Shown in pieces: positions 1 through 11,779 of a DNA stretch of 64,000 nt (positions are counted from its first letter, which is position 1; every line of letters starts with the position of its first letter). The notes beneath the pieces are model-generated. The model was given only the letters and a program-made list of their open reading frames with translations, had not been told where the DNA came from and did not search any database. The stretch comes from Gambelia wislizenii. Taxonomy: Eukaryota; Chordata; Lepidosauria; Squamata; Crotaphytidae. The position numbers were made by a program, and so were the translations under genes. Location of the stretch: positions 117,188,309 to 117,252,308 of the forward strand of contig JAUMIR010000002.1 in the NCBI GenBank assembly GCA_030847615.1, given 5' to 3'.

Positions 1-240
1 AGGGGCGAACATGCCCAGTTTGGCCCCATAGGGAGGACGTGGGGCCGTGGAGCCAAACCCAGGGATTCGCCTCCTCTCCCCACCGTCAAGGGAGAGGGAG
101 CCAATCTAGGGATTTAACTCCACAGCCCCGATCCCTCCTTCTGGGCTCCCTCCTCCTGCGACTCCCCAACCCACAGGAGGCTGCCCAGTCGCCTGGTGGG
201 TTGGGGAATGTGGGATGGCCAGGGGTGTGTGGGATGGCCA

Positions 241-1345
241 GTATGAAGGCTGGGGGGGTGGAAGGAGGGGGCTTTGCAGCCACCCCGCTCTCCAAAGCGC
301 GGCTTTGGGGAAGGGGCGTGGCTGGGCGGAGGGTGAATGGGTGGCTGGGCGGAGGGGGCTTCGCAGCCACCCCCCCTCTCCAAAGCGCGGCTTTGGGGAA
401 GGGGGTGGCTGGACGGAGGGGGATGGGGGGAGGGGGCTTCGCAGGCCCCCCCACTTCAAAGCGAGGCTTTGGGAAAGGGGGTGGCTGGGCAGAGGGTGGA
501 TGGGCGGAGGGGGCTTCGCAGCCACCCCCCCCTCTCCAAAGCGAGGCTTTGGGGAAGGGGGGTGACTGGGCGGAGGGTGGATGGGTGGCTGGGAGGAGGG
601 GGCTTCCCAGCCACCCCCCTCCCCAAAGCCGCGATTCCGCCGCTTTGGGGAGAGGGGGTGGATGGGCAGCGGGTGGGCGGTTGGCAGGGAGGAGGGAGCT
701 TCCCAGCCACCCCCCTCCTCAAACGCGCAATTCCGCGCCTTTGGGGAAGGGGGGTGGATGAGCGGAGGGTGGGTGGTTGGGAGGGAGGGGGCTTCCCAGC
801 CACCCCCCCTCCCCAAAGGCGTGATTCTGCGCCTTTGAGGAAGGGGGGTGAATGGGCAGAGGGTGGGCGGTTGGCAGGGAGGAGGGGGCTTCCCAGCCAC
901 CCCCCCTCCCCAAACGCGCGATTCCGCGCATTTGGGGAAGGGGGGAATGGGCGGGGGGTGGGCGGTTGGCAGGGAGGAGGGGCTTCCCAGCCACCCCCCT
1001 CCCCAAACGCGCAATTCCGTGCCTTTGGGGAAGGGGGGTGGATGGGCGGCAGGTGGGCGGTTGGCAGGGAGGGGGCTTCCCAGCCACCGCTCCTCCCCAA
1101 ACGCGCGATTCCACGCCTTTGGGGAAGGGGGGTGAATGGGCGGAGGGTGGGCGGTTGGCAGGGAGGAGGGGGCTTCCCAGCCACCCCCCCTCCCCAAACG
1201 CGCGATTCCACGCCTTTGGGGAAGAGGGGTGGATGGGCGGAGGGTGGGCGGTTGGCAGGGAGGAGGGGGCTTCCTAGCCACCCCCTCCCCAAACGCGTGA
1301 TTCCGCGCCTTTGGGGAAGGGGGGTGGATGGGCGGAGGGTGGCAG
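241..1345. repeat. GC-rich minisatellite, about 12 units of 75-98 bp
   Basis: The motif GCTTCCCAGCCACC recurs near 603, 700, 790, 889, 983, 1075, 1169 and 1268; earlier units (276, 364, 440, 518) read GCAGCCACC and are shorter. Each unit holds CCCCAAACGCG facing CGCGCCTTTGGGG, so a single unit can fold on itself. The long open frames across it on both strands come from the periodicity and are not genes. Confidence 0.9.
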
Positions 1346-1728
1346 GGAGGGGGCGAATCCCAGGGTTTGGCTCCACGGTCCCGCATCCTCCTCCTGGGCT
1401 TCCTTCGGAAGGGAGCCCAGAAGGAGGGATCGGGGTCGTGGAGCAAAACGGGGCATTTTCGCCCTTTTCCTACACCTTCAAGGAAGGTGGGGGGAAAGGG
1501 CGAATCTAGCGGTTTGCCTCGGCCACTGCAGAAGCGATCGAGCTGCGGCAAACCACAACATTCACCCCCCTCCTCTGTCTTCCGTTGCTCCCCAAAGGGG
1601 GAGAAGGCAGAGGAGGGGGGAGAATGAACTTCAAAACACTTTGCTTCACCCCCCCTGCCCCATGTCCTGCCTCTTCGCTCAGTTTGCGAAGAGGCAGGAG
1701 ATAGGCAGGCAGGCGAAGCAAAGTATAT

Positions 1729-1797
1729 CCGGCATATAAGACGACTGTCAATTTTGGAGGGCACTTTTGAGTGCTCAAAAGTCGTCTTATATGCCGG
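1729..1797. repeat. Perfect 18-bp inverted repeat (hairpin)
   Basis: CCGGCATATAAGACGACT at 1729-1746 is exactly complementary to 1780-1797, separated by 33 bases. It looks like transposon end sequence present twice in opposite directions. Confidence 0.85.
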
Positions 1798-1810
1798 AAT
1801 ATATGGTACT

Positions 1811-2872
1811 GAAAGGTGAGGTGAGACATTACTGACATTACTTATATATATAACCACACAGGAACAGCTTCAGTACCTTTACTGATAATTCTTGATCCAA
1901 TACAGATAAGCAATGATCATCATGGACAGCTGAATAGCAGTATAAGTTCAACACTGACAGAATTAATTTAAAATGCCAGGCCTAAATTAGATTGCTATCC
2001 CAACTAGAGTAAACCTGGTAATGCCATGAGAACTTGGTAAATCAAGACATACACAAATCCCATTGATTCAATGGGACTAGCAATTACATTTAATTCCGAT
2101 GAAACACATTTTCTTAGATGGGTTTACTATTTTCAGTGGTGCTACATGAATTGTGGAGGAGATGCAGTTTCAGAGCAACCTAAAATCCCAGCAGGCACTT
2201 GAAAAATTGGGCAGACGGAGGCAAGAGAAGACCTACTTACAATGGGTTTCCTGAAAACATTCCCAGAGTACAGGTTTGATCCCCATGTTCCATTTTAAAC
2301 TGGTTACAGGTAGTTCTTTGTAAAAGATATTGCAAAGCTTGTAAATTTCAGTTTCCTGTGAGACACACCAAATGGGTCTTGCAAACATATGTAGAGATTT
2401 TTTCTCCTTCAACATTCTCATCTGCCAGGTAACAGCAGGGCTCTAAAGCTGGAGATGTGATTTTAGGGCTAGAATGCTTCCCTTTGTGAAGATGAACCAC
2501 TATCGACTTATTGGAATATTCTTGAAGGAAATTTAGAAATATAAAACAAGTACAACAAATGTTAATTATCTAGGCAAGCAGAACAAGTGACTTAACAGGT
2601 CTGGTAAATTGCTTACTTCCTCTACAATGTACAGGATTTTAAAAGTGCTGTTGCCTTTAATTACACCTGCCCTGCCTGTGACACTTTTGTGTTGGGGGAG
2701 GGGGGCAGGTTTAAGATCTTCAAGTTTTGGGAATGGGAGTGGGGCTGGTGATGGTGCAGGGGACAAAAAAAATTAACAAATCAGACTTCTAAGGCTATCC
2801 GTCTACCTGTCTGTCTTGGTAAACACAAAAGCCTAGAAGGAGACCTCTTCCAAACCTAGCTACCATTGCCTG
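1811..2872. other. No gene recognised
   Basis: AT-rich non-coding sequence. Only short open frames, none with recognisable protein similarity. Confidence 0.5.
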
Positions 2873-2880
2873 GTTTAGAC

Positions 2881-3243
2881 CAGTGGTTCTTAACCTGTGG
2901 TTTGTGGACTCCCAGGGGGCCGCAATGTCCTCACAGGAGGTCTGTGAAGGCTTGAAGGATGCTCAGTCCATGTGACAAAGGCTGGCTGGCTTGGCCTGTG
3001 CATTGCTCTTCAATCCACTCCGGCCACAAACTTGCAGGAAGAAGTAGGAGAAAAGTTTTCCTTCCCCTCCAGTGTCAGTGAGGGAAGGTTTCATGGATGG
3101 TCTAATTGTGTTGTTTTTGTTGTTGTTGTCAGGTATTATTACTGTTGTTAAGAGTTTTAAATCTTGAGTTAAGTCTTGGGGGTCCAAGGCAACAAAAGAT
3201 ACTTAAAGCAGGTCCCTGCTAAAGAAAAGGTTAAGAGCCACTG
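2881..3243 (+). mobile_element. hAT-type non-autonomous transposon (copy 1)
   Basis: Ends CAGTGGTTCTTAACCT and, reversed, CAGTGGCTCTTAACCT form terminal inverted repeats. The flanks GTTTAGAC (2873-2880) and GTTTGGAC (3244-3251) are an 8-bp duplication with one mismatch, as expected for hAT. It has no transposase and is 363 bp long. A reversed relative lies at about 13502-13757. Confidence 0.8.
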
Positions 3244-3251
3244 GTTTGGAC

Positions 3252-3387
3252 CAGTGAGTCCCAAACTCTAGTCCTCCAGATGTTTTGGACTTCAACTCCC
3301 AGAAGTCTCAGCCACCTTGGCCAATGATCAGGGATTCTGGGAGCTGAAGTCCAAAACACTTGTAAGACCAGAGTCTGGGAAACACCG
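3252..3387. mobile_element. Short palindromic hAT-type element
   Basis: Starts CAGTGAGTCCCAAACTCT and ends with the complement of CGGTGTTTCCCAGACTCT; internal arms around CTCCAGATGTTTTGGACT are also complementary. The right flank GTTTAATC resembles the left flank GTTTGGAC, which it shares with the preceding element. This palindrome type is scattered elsewhere in the window. Confidence 0.7.
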
Positions 3388-3449
3388 GTTTAATCTCTTT
3401 GGAGAATTCTGTAGAAGGGAGAGTTACCCCAGGTCCTCCTGGTTTGCCA

Positions 3450-4950
3450 CCCGTGTCTCAGGTGGGCAGAGCTTCCCCTGGCAGAATCTCTGTTGACTGA
3501 AACCGGAGCTCCCTCCCCGCAGCTCTCCCCTTGGCAGCTCTCCACCGCCACCAAACGCAGCGAAACCCAGCGCGAGCTGCGCCAGAGCGCGCGCCTGCCC
3601 GGCTCCTTCCACGCGCTCCGTACCAAGAGCCCCCTGGCCGCGCTCGGCGTGTGTGTGGAGAGCGATGGGTGGGTCAGGGGACACCTCAGCAACATCTGTG
3701 TGTGTGTGCGCGCGCGCGTGTAGAAGGAAAAGCGCGCGGGCAGGGGGGTGGGAAGGCAGCGTGAAAGGACTGAGCCGGCGAAGCTTCCGCAAAGGACCGG
3801 GCTGGAGGTGGTTACCTGCCTTGGGCGCATGCTCCTCCTCCTCCTTCTCACAGGTGGTCGCTCTGTTGCTGCGGCCGCTTCCCTCAAACCCGGGGCGAGG
3901 GGGGAGGGAGGGGGCCAGGGTGGGGGCGACCAGCAGCGGCCATAAAGAAAGGTCTCTCCGCCACCCCCGGGGCCTTGCCGCTGCCGCCTCCACCACGGCT
4001 CTTCGCTAACCGCGTAGGACAGGCTCAAGCTCATGTGACTCCCCGCCCCGGCCGGCCCAACCCGGTCCCAGCATAGGCAGCCACCGCCGCCGCCGAGGGA
4101 GGGAGGGAAGGAGGGGCGTGTAAGGGGAAAAGGGGGGAAGCACGTGCTCGAGGACACCTGGCCGCAAACCGGGAGGGATGGCTGTGCGCCCGCGCGCCAG
4201 GGGTGGTGGTGGGATAAGAAAGCCCGGGGCTGCAAGCTCGCCTCCGGGGGAGGTTCAAGGCTCCTTACTGTCTCCCGGCTATGGCGGGAAGGGGGCGGCC
4301 GACGGCAAGGAATGAAGAACCCTGAGCAAGGCCGTCCTTAGCTTGGCAAACCCTTCAGTTTCGGGTCCAAAAGTGCTACAGTAAAATAAAATTTTAAAAA
4401 TGGCAGCCAGCAAGGGACTGCTCGCCGGCCTTACTCCCCCCTGAAGGGCCATGACTTCTTCAGTGGGGAGCTGCCTAATCCGTACCGGCGGAGAATTCCA
4501 CCGTTTGGGGGACCCTTCGCCGAACCGGCGGCAGTGGAGGTTTGGGGAGCTGCTTCAACCATGGTCTGATTTCCCGCCTCCCTCGCCTCATTCTTTGTTT
4601 CCCCAAAGGGACCCATTTAAGAAGCGCTGGCTGGCTGGCTGGCGAGGGAGAAGCCGTTTCCGAGCTTGCCAGGCCCCTGAAATGTCCCGGTGAATCACAC
4701 CGCTGAGGGAAGGCGGCTGGCTGGCTGCTTTTGTTCCACGCGTAACCTCCCTTCGGTGGCGGGGTTGGTGCGCGGAGAACAAAGAGCCTCCTGAGGGAGG
4801 AGCGGCTCTTCTAAACGCGCAGCTCCGAGGCGAGAGAGGGGGGGGGTCTAGAAACCCGTATTTTGAGGGGGAGCATAAACTGACACGACTTCGTGATTGC
4901 TGGGCGAAAAGTCGGGGGCGCTGGCTGAGGCTCTCCATCATGAGCTAGCC

Positions 4951-4987
<37 letters not shown>

Positions 4988-5370
4988 AGGATGCCGCCGC
5001 CTCTTCTCCTCTCCCTTCGGGTTCCCGCCAAGAGCGCGCCTTTCTCTAGGGCGGAGTTCTGAGGTGGGCTCCGGGCAACACCTGCTGGTGGGAAAGAGGC
5101 AGGGTCGCCCAGCGGGGGAGGGCGGAGGAAAACAGGCTTCCAGGTGGCGAGGCTGCCTTTCCAACGCGGCCTTTTCGCCCCTCTGGCTTCGAAGGGCCAG
5201 AAGAGCTCTCCGCAGTCATTTCGAAAAGCAATTTCGTCCATACGAGGAAGCGGGGGGGGGGAAACCTGGAGTGCCTCGCAGTAATGGCATTTCAGCAGCA
5301 GCGACTTGGCTTAAGGTGTTTTGGGCCCCAGAAGCTAAGCTTCGCATGCCAGATGGCGTCTGCCACTGAT
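3450..5370. promoter_or_regulatory. CpG island with no recognised gene
   Basis: Strongly CpG-rich sequence with NotI-type and GC-box-like strings, bounded by repeats. It probably marks a promoter or first exon. A plausible minus-strand donor CAG/GTAACC lies near 3811-3818. Open frames here show no domain I recognise, so none is called as a gene. In human the gene head to head with CISH is MAPKAPK3, but nothing ties this island to it. Confidence 0.5.
4952..4984 (+). repeat. (GCT)11 trinucleotide repeat in CpG island
   Basis: Eleven uninterrupted units. On the minus strand it reads as CAG and would give poly-Ser, poly-Ala or poly-Gln depending on frame. There is no proof that it is translated. 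Confidence 0.9.
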
Positions 5371-5373
5371 TTA

Positions 5374-5601
5374 CAGTGGTCCCTCCGTATCCACGACTTT
5401 GGTATCCACGGATTTAAGTATTCACAGCTTGAAAATATTCTTTAAAAAATAATAATCCAAAAAGCAAAGCTTGATTTTGCCATCTTATATAAGGGACACC
5501 ATTTTGCTATGCCATTGCATATAATGGGACTTGAGTATTCACGGATTTTGGTATCCACGGGGTCCTGGAACCAAACGTCAGCAAATATGAAGGGACAACT
5601 G
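5374..5601 (+). mobile_element. Tigger-like MITE
   Basis: Left end CAGTGGTCCCTCCGTATCC and right end, reversed, CAGTTGTCCCTTCATATT are inverted repeats. TA precedes the left end. Internal text (tail reversed: CCCGTGGATACCAAAATCC) resembles the MER2/Tigger pattern. It is non-autonomous and 228 bp long. The same family recurs at 18947-19444. Confidence 0.75.
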
Positions 5602-6056
5602 TTCTTGCCTTAGTTCTTTGCCGCCACCAAACTTTTTGTTTAAAAGTTGTTTAAGGTGCACTGGAGCAATAGAGGGATTTTTCAAATTAAAAGGCTAGAT
5701 TTTTTTAAAAAACCACCCCATTTTATCACCTTAGCAATCGCTCACTAAGGCAAAAATCCAACATGGCAGCAGGGGGCACTTGCCCTGTTAGCAAGCCCCG
5801 CTCCCGCGCTAGCAGCTTTGCGCATGCACTTGTATGGGGAAGCAATTCAAAGCAAATCACTTGTCCTAACAAGCAGGAATGCACGCGTTTTTTTTTTAAA
5901 AAAAAAAACTACATGGAAAGCTGCCAAGGCTTTTCCTGCATTGTTTTTGCTGTTTGGGCCCCCTCTTCTGAATACTGTGGATTGATGCAGGATCCCATTT
6001 AGACAGGTCATATTCCCAGCTTATTCCATGAGGGATTTTTTGACCACTTAGACAAC
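5602..6056 (-). mobile_element. hAT-like element, diverged copy of the GGCTTATCTAC family
   Basis: Segments such as TTTATCACCTTAGCAATCGC and the stretch ending ATTCCATGAGGGATTTT match, in reverse orientation, the element at 61233-61804. The terminal repeat is eroded. No transposase is present. Confidence 0.55.
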
Positions 6057-6539
6057 TCGAAACAGCCTGATTAGCGTTGTCACCTTCCTCCTGCTAGTGC
6101 TAATGCCCAGCCCCACTATTGGTCATGAGAGGCATGCCCTCTTGCTGTACTCATGTTCCAAAATGTTGGAATTCAGCAGCAGCAACGAATTCTGGCTCTG
6201 GGGTGTCAAGCCGTGCTAAGCCCCAGCGCATTTTAATACCTGTGCCATGTGGTCATACAAAAAAACCTCAGTCTCTTTCTTCCCCATGTAACAGGGACTA
6301 GTGGCCAAGTGATAGTTATGCTACTTGGATAAAGAACAGTAATTAATTACACTGTGTTAACCAATTGATCAGGCCAGTAATTGATCTTAAAAGCCACTAT
6401 TACAAAATGTCAATACTCCACAAGAGAGTATTTCCATTAACTTGAAGGCGGAGACCACTTTCACCCCAGGGCATAATTCAATTTTTGATAAGTTGTGCTG
6501 AGGGCATAGGGAACTTATTGATACAGTGGGCATGGCCCC
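6057..6539. other. No gene recognised
   Basis: Mixed sequence without a recognisable coding signal or clear repeat family. Confidence 0.4.
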
Positions 6540-7062
6540 CACATCCTGAAGTCGGCCCCCAGGCCAGGATGTTTGGCAGGTTGCCTACCTACTGCTGAGG
6601 TTAAGGGCAGTAAGATGCTCTACAGGATGTAGGATAAAAATTAAAATAAGTCAGTTTAAAGGATGACATCAAAGTAATATTTATATTTAAAAAAACTAAA
6701 TAGATTTACATAATAAAAACTTACAATACAGTAATATCAAAAACTATCTCAGTATCAAAACAAGCATGTGTTGTCCATCAGCATGAATAAGAGTAAGAAT
6801 GGTGATAAAGAGTAAGAATGGTCACAAAGACGAAACAAAAAAGTCAGTATGATGAGAGGATAATGTAATATGCCTATAAAATAATTAATTTTAGTTAGAC
6901 AAAACAAAATTTTATATAGTCAATATTTTATATAGTCACTTTTTTTCTTCTGTTCATCTCAGTTAGCTGGCTGACCTGCCATGCTGGGACCCCCTCCTAA
7001 TCCTGGGCACCTAGGCCCCAAGGCTAGAGTCCTGTCAGCCCCTGCTTTGTGGGGGCCATGAC
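6540..7062 (-). repeat. Unclassified interspersed repeat, copy A
   Basis: Reversed, this matches 36020-36480 and 36480-36780: a GGTGTCATCATTT block, a TTTATTATGTAAAT block and a stretch CCTTAGCAGTAGGTAGG are shared. There is no coding potential; family unknown to me. Confidence 0.6.
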
Positions 7063-7309
7063 AGTGGGTGGAGACAAAAGACAGAAGGGCAGGACTCAAA
7101 ATACCAGGCTATTTTTGGTTAAAGCTCTCACTGCTGATAACTAATGGGGGGAACCAAACCAAAACTGGAAAACCATCAAATGATGGAGAGGGGGGGCATG
7201 GTTGTCTGTGGAAGTCCAGAGGGCCAGGTTTGGACCCTAGAAAAACCAAATTTGGCTCCTTAAGTCCTCAGTTTTCCTGCTTCCTCCATAAGTCCTCCCC
7301 ATTGGTAAA

Positions 7310-7427
7310 CAGTAAGAACTGGCAAAACCACCTCTGAGTATTTCTTACCTTTAAAAAAAAAAACCTACAAAATTCATAGGGTTACCATAAAGAGACTTGA
7401 AGGCAAAAAAACACAGACACACACAGA
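7310..7427 (+). mobile_element. Sauria-type SINE tail fragment
   Basis: AACTGGCAAAACCACCTCTG, then AAAATTCATAGGGTTACCAT and a CA-rich end are the typical 3' part of squamate SINEs, which share their tail with RTE/Bov-B LINEs. The 5' head is missing. Confidence 0.6.
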
Positions 7428-10400
7428 GGTAAATCCTCTTGGCTTGTCTAGGCCTGCTGTTGCCTACACCAAGTTTCCGCATGCACACCCAAATGCAGAA
7501 AAAGCCAGATCATCTTGCATCAAGTAATAAACTTGTTACTTAATCCTGATCAATCAAGACATGTTCTTAGTTGTAGGCGAAATACACCAGGCAAACATGC
7601 CATGAATAGGCTCCTGGACATAAATATTTTTATGTATAGATTGGAGGCACTTGCCCTCTACTCACAATTCCACTTCAGTGGGGAGAGAATAAGAGGAAGA
7701 GCAAACCACATGTGACAGATGTTAATGTTGCTTAATGCACTAATGGGAGGCACTAGGACACTATGATAATGAGAGCAGTATAAAACCCCATTGAGAATTC
7801 AATTAAATGCCTTGGGAATCAAACCGGATTTTGCATGCTGCACATCAGCAGCTATATAGGTTAGGACAGAATTTTTTTAAAAACGCACACATACATATAC
7901 ACAAACTAATGAATCCTCTTTCCTTACAATACAAGAGTCACTAGCCTGGGTTTAACCCAAAAATATTTCTGTTAATGCTGTAAAAATAAATAATATAAAT
8001 AATATTCAGTGATGAAGCAAAGATTACTGTGTCCTGGTCTTGTGCGGATTCTTGTTTCAGTGAGCTTGTCATAAAAAGGAGAGGAGGGGAGGAGCAAATG
8101 TTTTCTGTCATAATGCTGTAATAAAGGGAGAAGCTGCATCTGGTGGTATTATCTGTTAAATTTGATTTATGGTGCAGGAGCATTCTCAAATAATTTATGA
8201 ACATGATTTTTTATTACTTGGTTCAGTAAGCACCTTGGCCAATATGCTCTAGTTTAAAATCTGATAATGTAGATTGTGATTTAAAAATACAATTTTTAAA
8301 GTAAAAAACTTGTCTTTATTGCAAGAAAACAGTGTGCATATTCAAAACAACAGATGTTGTGAGCGTAATCATTGAAATCTGTGTCAAATGGCAGGGGTAT
8401 TACTTTGGCTATGTGACAGGGAATAGCCATATAGCACATAGGTATAATAAAAGGTGTTCCTTTGTGCATAAAGTCTATCATATTAAGAATGACTTATTTA
8501 TTTATTTGATTTTGGTTTGATCTTCACACTGAAGGATCAAGGGGCAGGTTTTTTTTTTTAAGAATGCCAAGTTCTGGTTTGAATTAAGCAACAGAAATAC
8601 TTCTCATTCAGAACAAAATCCTAATTTACCAAAGTGACTGAAGGCCAGCTGAGCCAATGCTAGACCAAATATGAACATTTGTTGAGTCCAAATCCCTGTC
8701 AGGTTAAGAATTTTGAAAATTACTTAGGACGGCCCTGTCTGTGGCCTATCATTGTGTTAGCATAGTGGTTGTTTCCCTTGGGCTAGGGGAGGTTTAGCTC
8801 TGGTATAACTTGGCTCCTTCATTATATCACCCTTTTTTTGGCTCTTCTGTGAGCTGATCTTAGCTAGCAGAGGCTTTGGGTGGTTGATGTCATAACTCAC
8901 TCTGTAGAGTCCGATCCAATGCAGAGGAGTCAGAAACGCCTCTGGCTCCAGATGACACCCCCTCCCCATCCAGGAAGAAAGCAACACCTAGTTGCTGACA
9001 CAGCTGGTGAGGAACTTTGCAGAAAGGACTCCCACCTCAGCAGAAGTTGAGAGACTGAGGAGTCGTCCCCATCATTTGTGGAAAGTCATCCGGACATGGA
9101 ACAGGACTGATGGAGCCACAACACCTCTTAAGCAATCAAGCACTTACCTTAAGGGCAGGTGGCTATAAATCCCACAGCAGCTGCTGGGAGTTTTTGCTCT
9201 CAATGGTTCTTTTTCCCTGGATTTTGTACACTTCTTGCTTATGGATTTATTTGGATTCTTAACATCTGGACTGGCTTATAGTGTACATCTCCTTTGTCTT
9301 TCCCTCATGTCTTCAGTTATCATGACTGCTGGCTTCTCATGACAGATTCATGACAGATGGCTTCTTGTCACAGACTGCTGGTTTCTTGATACCTCATTAC
9401 TGCATCTTCCCTGCCTGTCCTGATACTTGTTGCCTGGCAGTCCAGGACAGCTAATTTTTGAGACTAGCCAGCAGAAACAAGCTTTACCAACTTCAGTGTG
9501 ATTCATCTGGGAGAAGGCCATTTCAGCTGGCACAGTGGGCTTCTGCCTGTTCCTAATCTCATGCATCCATCCCATCTCTGATATAAAGTTGTACTGTTAC
9601 ATTTTATGTATCTGTGCAAGGGTGCCGTATCAGCATTTTTTGCCCAGGTATTTAAGGCAAAATAAACACTCTCAAGTGACATCACAAAAGACAAAGGATA
9701 GAATCCTGTTGTTGTCTTATGCATGCCTATGAAAGTTGTTGGATATTTTTGTCCAATGTGGAACAGCTGTATTCAGTCTGTGTGATGTCTGTCTTTCTTT
9801 ACTCAAAGAAGAGGCTTCTGGATTACTCCAAGCAAGCTTTATTCAAGTATAGGATCAGCACTGCAGACAGTCATTGCAAGTTCTAACAAATTCTCCCAAG
9901 TTTCACTTTTAAAACTATTCAGTTACCAATTCCCCCCTCCCACCATTCAGTGGCATTCTTTCCCACACAGTACCAGGCAGCTCCAGTGAACTTGGTTCTC
10001 ACACTCTCACTATCTGCACCTGCACCCCTCCCCATTTCCAAACATTCTTTGAACATGGCTACAGAGCTGCTAAGTAATTCAAAGCAAAACTTAACATGGC
10101 AGAGAGGCCTCTCTGGGGACCCTCTGACAGTCTGATGTTGCAGAAATGGGGTTGTGCATGCAGTCCCTTTGTTCATGGTTGTGCATACCCATGGCACATG
10201 GTTGCACATGCACATTGCCCATTCACACACATGCATATTGCACATGCAGACAAAAGCATTCAGTTGTGCAATGTCACAATTCACTAATGAGGCAGTGTTG
10301 TACAGTCATGGTGTAACTGTCAGCATAAAGTGACACTCCATCTCCTTGATGTATGAACTTGGCCAAGGTGTATCCAAGTTAGTGTCTAGTATATGCAGCT

Positions 10401-10946
10401 TTCTGCACCTTGTTGAAGTATGTTCTGCTTAAACCTCTCTTACCTATGCCAGTAAAATCTCAGAAAAAAATCTTACAGCTTTTTCTGTAGTGCTGGCACT
10501 AATTTGCTGGAGTTCTTTTCCTTAGAGCTGTGCTTCTTAAGCTGTCTTGATGTGGGGGACTGGCAAGGCTGTTTCCCTCAATGAGCTGGCACCGTATTTA
10601 TGCCCATTGACTACAACTGTTTCTTTCTTTCTTTCCTTGAATCTTGCCATAGACTAGCAGCAAATAATTCATGGACCAGCACCAGTCTACAGAACAGCAC
10701 TTCAAGTATCACTGCTTTACATAACTCAGGATCCTTTTATGTGCCAGCTGTTGTGAGCTGAAGACTGCTCATTTTTGTTTTTGTTTTTTAAAAGCTCTTT
10801 TTTAAAAGTTTAATTTACATCCTTTGTTATTTTTATGCAGTTCCTTGAGTATATCATTATTCCTCTGGTGTATCATTTTTTAAAAATCCTGTTCTTTGGC
10901 ATGCCACTCTGAGCAAAGTTCCTTTGGAAACCTTTGGTAAAGAAAT
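7428..10946. other. Long stretch without a recognised gene
   Basis: Only short random open frames. The 9000-9450 part has a TATA-like string (CTATAAAT near 9162) and T-rich text reminiscent of an LTR, but no matching ends were found. CA/TG-rich text (GCACATGG repeats) lies near 10160-10250. Confidence 0.4.
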
Positions 10947-10972
10947 CTCTCTCTCTCTCTCTCTCTCTCTCT
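10947..10972 (+). repeat. (CT)n microsatellite, tail of the minus-strand LINE
   Basis: Thirteen CT units directly after the LINE 3' end. The second copy of this LINE end also stops in GAGAGA, so the run belongs to the element. Confidence 0.8.
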
Positions 10973-11779
10973 GGCTTTTCTTCACAACTGAAGATTCAGG
11001 AAGGACTCATCCCGCACTTTCTGCAAGCGCACTGATGACTAAAAAGGCCAATCCGAGATAAATAAGTCTGGTTGCAGAAAGCACAGCAAAAGGTCTCCTT
11101 GGGTGATGTTTCTGGGTTGTGATTCTTTCTGCGTTGTCGTTTCTCTTCAAGACTTGTTCGGCGTGAGTTCTCAAATAAGGCTGCAGCATTGTGGATAGTG
11201 CGTCTCCATGCCTCCCGATGTGAGGCCAGGGCGGACCACTGTTGGTGATCAATTTGACCGAGCCTGAGATGTTGTTTCAAGTAATCCTTGTATCACTTTT
11301 TTGGAGTGTTCCTCTTACGCTGACCCATGGTGAGTTCAGCATAGAGTAGTATTTTTGGGAGGCGATGGTCCTCCATCAGAGAAACGTGCCCTGCCCAGCG
11401 CAGCTGTGTTCTCAATATCATGGCCTCAATGCTGGTGATCCCTGCTTGCTCAAGGACAGCAACATTCGTCACATAGTCAGTCCAGTGTATATTTAGGATT
11501 GTGTGTATACAGCGCTGATGAAAGCGTTCGAGGAGTCATAGGTGATGGCGATAGGTGACCCATGTTTCAGACCCATAAAGGAGAACAGACAGTACAATGG
11601 CTCTATACACACTGATTTTTGTGCTTCGTCTCAGGTGTTTGTTACTCCAGACTCTTTTGTAAAGTCTTCCAAATGCGCTATATGCCCTTGCTAATCTGTG
11701 ATCGATCTCTTTGTCAATCTTGGCATCTGAGGAGATGATGCTTCCCAGGTACGTGAACTGCTGAACAGACTTGAGCACA
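10947..11779 (-). pseudogene. 5'-truncated LINE, reverse transcriptase C-terminal part
   Basis: On the minus strand the frame 11778-11536 reads VQQFTYLGSIISSDAKIDKE and YRAIVLSVLLYGSETW, the thumb region of a non-LTR reverse transcriptase. The frame 11280-10996 contains REAWRRTIHNAAALFE and ends with a Cys/His motif CAFCNQTYLSRIGLFSHQCA. The 3' end is a (GA)n run. Frames are broken between the parts, so it is dead. The clade is uncertain (RTE- or Vingi-like). A near-identical 3' end sits at 19096-19360. Confidence 0.8.

Larger units (their letters stand above)
1..1810. mobile_element. GC-rich element carrying a minisatellite, cut by the window edge
   Basis: A GC-rich block holds the array at 241-1345 plus other self-complementary segments (for example near 1560-1620 and 1665-1705). 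It ends with an 18-bp inverted repeat at 1729-1797 and the string TATTCCGG..TATAAGACG (reverse reading), which resembles termini of a DNA transposon family with TATAAGACGAC ends. The left end lies outside the window. No transposase is seen. Confidence 0.45.

Noticed and set aside
39..1509. Long open frames on both strands
   Set aside because: They follow the minisatellite periodicity in several frames at once and are low-complexity Gly/Pro/Arg text.
3390..4235. 281-residue minus-strand open frame in the CpG island
   Set aside because: High GC depletes stop codons; no domain, no convincing start context, and it runs into repeat sequence.
8750..9450. A second LTR
   Set aside because: TATA-like and T-rich features are present, but no TG...CA ends with matching flanks could be found.
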